Positions 59,735 to 64,000 of a stretch of DNA of 64,000 bases are shown here, piece after piece (the stretch's first letter is position 1; each line of letters opens with the position of its first letter). The translations under genes were made by a program, and so were the position numbers. Below the pieces are notes generated by a model. That model searched no databases. It was not told the DNA's origin and worked only from the letters and a program-made list of their open reading frames with translations. Source of the stretch: Acidobacteriaceae bacterium TAA 166. Its GTDB lineage: Bacteria > Acidobacteriota > Terriglobia > Terriglobales > Acidobacteriaceae. The stretch lies in the NCBI GenBank assembly GCA_000421065.1, contig ATWD01000002.1, positions 620,001-684,000 on the forward strand, written 5' to 3'.

Positions 59735-61438
59735 TCAGGACTTTGTTGGAGAGGTCCTGGAGGCAGTGATCAGCCTGAGCCCTTCGCCCTCAGGATCGTT
59801 CTTGATGCGGCAGGGAGAGTCGAAGATCATCGTGGCCCGATTGCCGTCGTCGTACGCAGGCCAGTGAGGCAGATCCTTATGGTTGGGATCACCGGTGCGG
59901 GCGAAGGCGACCCAGGCGGCGCCCATCTGGTGCGAGAGTATGAGAGCGTCCTGCCGTCCGGCGCTGTAGTGATCGCAGATCTGAGCATTATCGAAGACGA
60001 AGGATATCTCGGCGGCATGGAAGGTTCCCACACGGTCTTCAAGCACCGGGGTTCGCCATCTGTAGAGATAGGAGTAGGCAGAAGCTTTATGCAAAGCGGC
60101 CTTTCTGCGCGCCTGTTCGACCGACGGAATGCGGAAGCGCGATGCGGCGATGGTGGCATAGAGAGCGAAGGGTTTCGCCGAGGGATACTCCTTGCGATAG
60201 GCGGCGAGAATCGCCTCGGTGTCAGACCCGAAGCTGTTGCGAAGCTCTGCCTGCGCCTCTTCAGAGGTCATCGTGTAGGCGTCGGGATGATCGAGGCCAC
60301 TGACGAACTCGTTGAGGTTGCTCCCGGTCAGGAGGGGAACATCGGCCGATATCGATGGTGCCGAAGGATCGAAGGGATGCGTGGGCAGAATACGGCCATC
60401 GACTGTCGGCGCCCATCCGGTGCTGCCGAAGTTGTCGTGCAGCGAGGGTGGCGACTTTGGCATCTTCCGCATCGCGTCGACCGCAGCCACGGAGATACGC
60501 CTAGGATCGACGTTCTGAAGATCGTGAAGATCTTCGCCAGAGATTGCCAGCTCCCGAAGAACTCTATCGGCGACCTCGTGCGAGTAGCCGGGCGACAGCA
60601 TGTTCAGGTAGGGCCCGCTTTGCACGATGGCGCGATGAAACAATCCCTTCGCAGCAGGCGTGGCCATCAGGGCGATGACCTTGCCGCCTCCTCCTGACTG
60701 ACCGAAGATGGTTACATTCTCTGGATCGCCACCGAAGGTACGGATGTTGTCGCGAACCCAGCGCAGCACGGCGACGAGATCGAGCAGACCGCAGTTGGCC
60801 GAGTCGGCGAAGTCGCTCCCGAACCCTGCCAGATTGAGATAGCCAAAGGCATTTAGCCGATGATTATGGTTGATAACCACGGCGCCATGGTTTCGCGCCA
60901 GGCTCTCTCCTTCATACGAGAGAAGATCATGGCCGCAGCCGTTCTGAAAACCGCCGCCGTGCATGTAGACCATCACCGGCCGGTTGTGGGAGCCATGGAT
61001 TTCAGGCGTCCAGACGTTCAGGCGCAGGCAGTCTTCGCCCGGAACCATCACGGCCGATCCGCGATGCAGAAGAAACGCATCCTCATCCGTACGGACAAGA
61101 TTTCTATGATCGGTCTCGAGGAAGAGGAGGTCCTGCATATAGCAGACCGGGCCATACTGCAGCGCATTGCGGATCCCGCTCCAGGGCTCAGGCGCTTGCG
61201 GGGCCATGAAGCGATTTCTTCCGGATGTAGCAGCTCCATAAGGAATGCCTTTGAAGATGAAGACGCCGTCGCGACGGTAGCCTCGCACCTTACCGGCGCC
61301 GGTCTCAGCGACGGTCGAAGCGTTGCACTCCGTGGCGGAGGTCTGGCCGGAGCCTTGCCGGACGTGAGCTCCAGGGACCGCCGCTACTCCGGCAATCCCT
61401 CCCAAAAACGCTCGCCGGCTGGGTCTGTGCGAGTCCAT
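59735..61438 (-). CDS. Tat-exported type B carboxylesterase
   Basis: A 567-residue carboxylesterase of the cholinesterase-like family. The N-terminus SRRAFLGGIAGVAAV is a twin-arginine signal. The body has RGIPYG-like FKGIPYGAA, EDCLRLNVWTP, MYMHGGGFQNG-like VYMHGGGF, the nucleophile elbow FGQSGGGG in place of the usual GESAGG, Glu in SNLNEFVSG and His in GTFHAAEISFVF. The substrate is an unknown ester. It starts 34 bp after the FG-GAP gene and is followed by a second esterase, pointing to an acylated substrate. Confidence 0.92.
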   Translation of the reverse strand: MDSHRPSRRAFLGGIAGVAAVPGAHVRQGSGQTSATECNASTVAETGAGKVRGYRRDGVFIFKGIPYGAATSGRNRFMAPQAPEPWSGIRNALQYGPVCYMQDLLFLETDHRNLVRTDEDAFLLHRGSAVMVPGEDCLRLNVWTPEIHGSHNRPVMVYMHGGGFQNGCGHDLLSYEGESLARNHGAVVINHNHRLNAFGYLNLAGFGSDFADSANCGLLDLVAVLRWVRDNIRTFGGDPENVTIFGQSGGGGKVIALMATPAAKGLFHRAIVQSGPYLNMLSPGYSHEVADRVLRELAISGEDLHDLQNVDPRRISVAAVDAMRKMPKSPPSLHDNFGSTGWAPTVDGRILPTHPFDPSAPSISADVPLLTGSNLNEFVSGLDHPDAYTMTSEEAQAELRNSFGSDTEAILAAYRKEYPSAKPFALYATIAASRFRIPSVEQARRKAALHKASAYSYLYRWRTPVLEDRVGTFHAAEISFVFDNAQICDHYSAGRQDALILSHQMGAAWVAFARTGDPNHKDLPHWPAYDDGNRATMIFDSPCRIKNDPEGEGLRLITASRTSPTKS

Positions 61439-61472
61439 AATCGATCCCCAAAATTCAGGTGTTAGTGAACTG

Positions 61473-63380
61473 CTACTTCTTTGAAGCGGTCGTGGAATGA
61501 CCCGCCGTGTTCCAGTAGATGAAGGTTCCAAAACGGGTCGAGGTTATGACGTCCATCGCACCATCGTGGTTAAGATCGACGGGGAGCACATCCGATCCGA
61601 CACCACTGTGTGTGTCGATGAGATGGGGCACAAGTTCCGCTCCTCCCGGAGCTTTGGGGTTGCGCACGGTCTTATACCAGTAAAGAACGGGGGCTCCGCG
61701 GGGGTCGGGATCGAGGTTGGTGTCGAGGTGCGAGAAATAACGTTTGCCGACGACAAAGTCGGGAATACCGTCTCCGTCCATATCCGCAAAGCCAGTGCCG
61801 TGAAGCTCCGAGAAGGTGACATCGCCCGCGTTCTTCGTCGACCGATCATTCATCACCATGTGCTCGGTGAAGGCGATCTCGCCCGAGGGGCTGCGCTTCT
61901 GCTCGTACCAGGCCAGCCCCCAGCCATGCGCATTGAGCGACGTAACTACGTCATTGAGACCGTCGCCATTCACGTCATACACGGCCATCACGCTGCCGCC
62001 CATCAATCCTCGGCCAAACTGTCCGAAGCCTGCGGGGTGGTACTTCCACTTTCCAGAGTCGGCTCCGGCCGCGGGCTGCTCCCACCATCCGTAGGGGTCG
62101 ACGATGTCGATTCGTCCATCTCCGTTGATATCGCCGGCCCCGATGCCATGACTTGCGCCGTATCCTGCCTCAGAGACGTCGAAGACCTTCCATTTATCGG
62201 TCGGGTGGGCGGGGTCGGGCTTGGCGTAACGTACATGGCCGTCACCGGAGTAGACCAGCTCAGGCTTGCCGTCGTGATCGATATCACTGAGGATGGCGAT
62301 CTCACTCTGTACGCCGGTGCCAACCGCATACTTCTCCCAGCGGCGCTTCTCTCCCTTGGGGTTGATGTAGAGTTGGACGCCGGGCCCACCGCCGAACATG
62401 ACGGTGATGACGTCCGGCCAGCCATCGCCGTTGACGTCGGCGGTGAACTCCATGGTCGCATCAGCCGCGAACTCGGTGGTGGGATTAGAACTGATCGCGT
62501 AGTAGATCTCGCGGGACTTGCGATAGTCGGGACCGTAGTAGATGTAGGGCCCGGAGATGACGTCGAGCACCCCGTCATGATTGAAGTCCGCCGCGGCGGT
62601 TCCCCAGGAGTAGTAGAAGTCGCTCAGGCGCTGCTTGCGGAAGCCGGCGCCTACCTTCTCCTCGTCGCGGACCTTCAAGGACATGTCCATGTAGGCGGTT
62701 CCTCGGAAGTGCACTGCGCCCTTTCCTCCAGCATAGAGAGCGATGGGGCCGTAGCCTCCGTCTTCGGTCACAGCACCCTGCTGATGCCCATCGTTGAGGA
62801 AGGAGCGAACGGTATTGGTATCGAAAAAGATTTCGACCGAGTTCCAATCGTGCGGCCGCAACGAGGTGTCCGGCGCCTTGAGGGGAAGATCGACATTGGG
62901 CCGCTGTGGACGCGGGCCACCGCCAGCCTGCGACTGAGGCGAGGGCGGCGGAGTGATGCGTGCCAGCAGACCTCCTCGCCGCAGCTTGTCGCGCTTGACG
63001 ATCGCGCCCTTGGCATCGATGGTGACGAGAGAGGCGTCGAGCATGGAGTCGTTGAGTGGAACGTAGACTCCTCTCATGCCGCCGTCGGGCATCTTCTCCG
63101 CCCGCAGAAGGATCCCGGTCTCGCAGCCTTCTTCACAACGAAACTCCGTGAAGAGGCTGATGTCCTGGAAGGAATCGTCAAGGACGAGCCAGCCTCCGGT
63201 CTCCGACCCCGGAGTTCCGGTGATTGTGCCTTTGTCCGCCGTCCATCTCGCCTCCCCGAAGCTATGCCATCCCTTCGTGGAAGATCCCGCAAACGTGACG
63301 TCGGGATGAAAGGACGGACCGGATGCAAAGGCACCTACGGCAAACAATCCTACGAGCAACGCCGAGTAAAGAATCTTCAT
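61473..63380 (-). CDS. FG-GAP/VCBS-repeat protein with DUF1080-like domain
   Basis: A 635-residue exported protein with signal peptide 1-19. Residues about 25-235 form a jelly-roll resembling DUF1080 (3-keto-disaccharide hydrolase domain): GWLVLDDSFQDISLFTEFRCEEGCETGILLR and HDWNSVEIFFDTNTVRSFLNDG. From about 245 onward there are FG-GAP/VCBS propeller repeats with calcium-loop motifs such as DFNHDGVLDV, DVNGDGWPDV, DINGDGRIDI and DMDGDGIPDF. It may bind or hydrolyse a disaccharide outside the cell. AGGAGAAGTC precedes the ATG. First gene of the operon with the two esterases. Confidence 0.88.
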   Translation of the reverse strand: MKILYSALLVGLFAVGAFASGPSFHPDVTFAGSSTKGWHSFGEARWTADKGTITGTPGSETGGWLVLDDSFQDISLFTEFRCEEGCETGILLRAEKMPDGGMRGVYVPLNDSMLDASLVTIDAKGAIVKRDKLRRGGLLARITPPPSPQSQAGGGPRPQRPNVDLPLKAPDTSLRPHDWNSVEIFFDTNTVRSFLNDGHQQGAVTEDGGYGPIALYAGGKGAVHFRGTAYMDMSLKVRDEEKVGAGFRKQRLSDFYYSWGTAAADFNHDGVLDVISGPYIYYGPDYRKSREIYYAISSNPTTEFAADATMEFTADVNGDGWPDVITVMFGGGPGVQLYINPKGEKRRWEKYAVGTGVQSEIAILSDIDHDGKPELVYSGDGHVRYAKPDPAHPTDKWKVFDVSEAGYGASHGIGAGDINGDGRIDIVDPYGWWEQPAAGADSGKWKYHPAGFGQFGRGLMGGSVMAVYDVNGDGLNDVVTSLNAHGWGLAWYEQKRSPSGEIAFTEHMVMNDRSTKNAGDVTFSELHGTGFADMDGDGIPDFVVGKRYFSHLDTNLDPDPRGAPVLYWYKTVRNPKAPGGAELVPHLIDTHSGVGSDVLPVDLNHDGAMDVITSTRFGTFIYWNTAGHSTTASKK

Positions 63381-63471
63381 GACTTCTCCTGCCTTGCGTA
63401 CGAGCAACCTTTAATCCTCTTCCTTCACACCCTGACAATCGGGTGCGGGTACAGAGAAGCAAAAATAAACG

Positions 63472-63486
63472 TTGCAGCATACGCAA
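63472..63486. promoter_or_regulatory. Locus motif copy 3 (TTGCAGCATACGCAA)
   Basis: Matches copy 2 at 12 of 15 positions. It lies 92 bp upstream of the FG-GAP gene start. A related TTGCGTACGAGCAA occurs at 63394-63407. Confidence 0.5.
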
Positions 63487-63499
63487 ATAACTTTTCTTA

Positions 63500-63799
63500 T
63501 TAAGCGAACACCACTATATAAGATGAGCTCATGGCCTCGTCAACTTTTGATTAATGTTGCGAGATTCAGGGCTGAGATCTTCTCGGAAAACGTGCTCACT
63601 CTTCCTGAAAAAAGTAAGGGGCTTTTTTCTAAAAAGCGGTCACTCACATTGCGAGCAATATCTGCTCTGAAATCTCTCCATCCTCTGGTTCTCAATACGT
63701 TAAGAGGGAAGACATGAACGATGTGTACCGGACCTGATAACCTAAGCTGGAACTGAGGGCCCCGATCGACAAAAAACAACTTCAAGGGAAGATCCCATC
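63500..63799. other. AT-rich intergenic region
   Basis: About 300 bp between divergent genes, clearly AT-richer than the rest of the window. It holds an 81-codon frame (63472-63717) with no ribosome binding site and no recognised motif, judged unlikely to be coding. Promoters for both neighbours probably lie here. Confidence 0.4.
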
Positions 63800-64000
63800 A
63801 TGGGTGACTTTCACTACGTTGGATCGGAACTGGACCTGTTTGCAGGCGCCAGGAATTGGAAGGCGTACTGGTCCAGGCGGATCGATTCGTTTTTATCGGG
63901 AGATGTGCTGGAGGTAGGCGCCGGCATCGGCTCGAACACCGAGCTGATGTGCGACCGCGCCGCAGGGCGATGGGTGTGTCTCGAGCCCGATCCGGGGCTG
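63800..64000 (+). CDS. SAM-dependent methyltransferase (partial, cut by window end)
   Basis: The first 67 codons of a gene that runs off the window. The class I methyltransferase motif I is seen, DVLEVGAGIGSNTELM, followed by WVCLEPDPGL where the acidic end of strand 2 binds the SAM ribose. AAGGGAAG lies upstream of the ATG at 63800. Substrate unknown. Confidence 0.8.
   Translation, partial: MGDFHYVGSELDLFAGARNWKAYWSRRIDSFLSGDVLEVGAGIGSNTELMCDRAAGRWVCLEPDPGL

Noticed and set aside
61497..63503. 668-codon open frame antisense to the FG-GAP gene
   Set aside because: Shadow of the FG-GAP repeats; the repetitive VGDVDG-type peptide is the reverse reading of calcium-loop codons.
63472..63717. 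81-codon plus-strand frame in the AT-rich gap
   Set aside because: It starts inside the candidate operator, lacks a ribosome binding site and shows no protein-like composition.

Overview
The window is a 64 kb piece of a GC-rich bacterial chromosome, most likely an acidobacterium of the Terriglobia/Acidobacteriaceae type (Granulicella, Edaphobacter or Terriglobus-like). This is inferred from the strong C-ending codon bias, the very large TonB-dependent receptor with an N-terminal carboxypeptidase-regulatory-like domain, and the mix of PQQ-dependent dehydrogenases, a secreted TPR protein and FG-GAP proteins. No rRNA or tRNA genes, CRISPR arrays, integrases or transposases were seen.

Region 1 (1-31 kb) is housekeeping. 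It holds an amino-acid permease, glgA, rsmA, a secreted pectate-lyase-fold protein, a thiG-ruvC run, a manganese module (DtxR/MntR-like regulator, mntH, OprB-type porin), prepilin peptidase, holB, tsaC/sua5 divergent from a CYTH protein, a membrane protein, a TonB-like protein, ileS-lspA, a DUF5996 gene with a small partner, uvrA, an L,D-transpeptidase and an MFS transporter. The gaps are full of dispersed palindromic elements. The main family has full forms of about 150-230 bp and compact forms of about 30-50 bp, with 12 copies in the first 30 kb and a weak one at 45.6 kb. Nearly all lie within about 30 bp of a stop codon, and the internal hairpins show compensatory base changes between copies. 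Smaller families sit at 3.3-3.56 kb, 12.5-12.8 kb, 14.06 kb, 23.37-23.42 kb and 31.32 kb.

Region 2 (31.6-50.6 kb) is mixed metabolism and nearly free of the main repeat. It has a secreted TPR protein with two small exported proteins, a Gfo/Idh/MocA oxidoreductase, a SprT-like metalloprotein, aqpZ, a divergent HxlR regulator/quinone oxidoreductase pair, lgt, hpt, an alpha/beta hydrolase, an LLM flavin oxidoreductase, deoC, a GAF-GAF-PP2C phosphatase, aroA convergent with a glycosyltransferase, and miaB coupled to a bifunctional-nuclease-family gene.

Region 3 (50.7-63.4 kb) is a one-strand block that looks like an uptake and oxidation locus for an acylated sugar or glycoside: FG-GAP/DUF1080 protein, Tat-exported type B carboxylesterase, HSL-type esterase, TonB-dependent receptor, quinohemoprotein PQQ dehydrogenase and PQQ-type sugar dehydrogenase. 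Three upstream regions of the block share a 15-bp TTGC...GCAA motif, suggesting one regulator. The window ends inside a SAM-dependent methyltransferase gene.

The most notable signals beyond ordinary genes are the nested-palindrome element family, the shared operator-like motif in the 50-63 kb locus, a stretch before thiG nearly identical to the 16S rRNA 3' tail (antisense to a 17-codon ORF), a probable CTG start for rsmA whose Shine-Dalgarno lies in a repeat arm, and a dispersed repeat read through inside uvrA.
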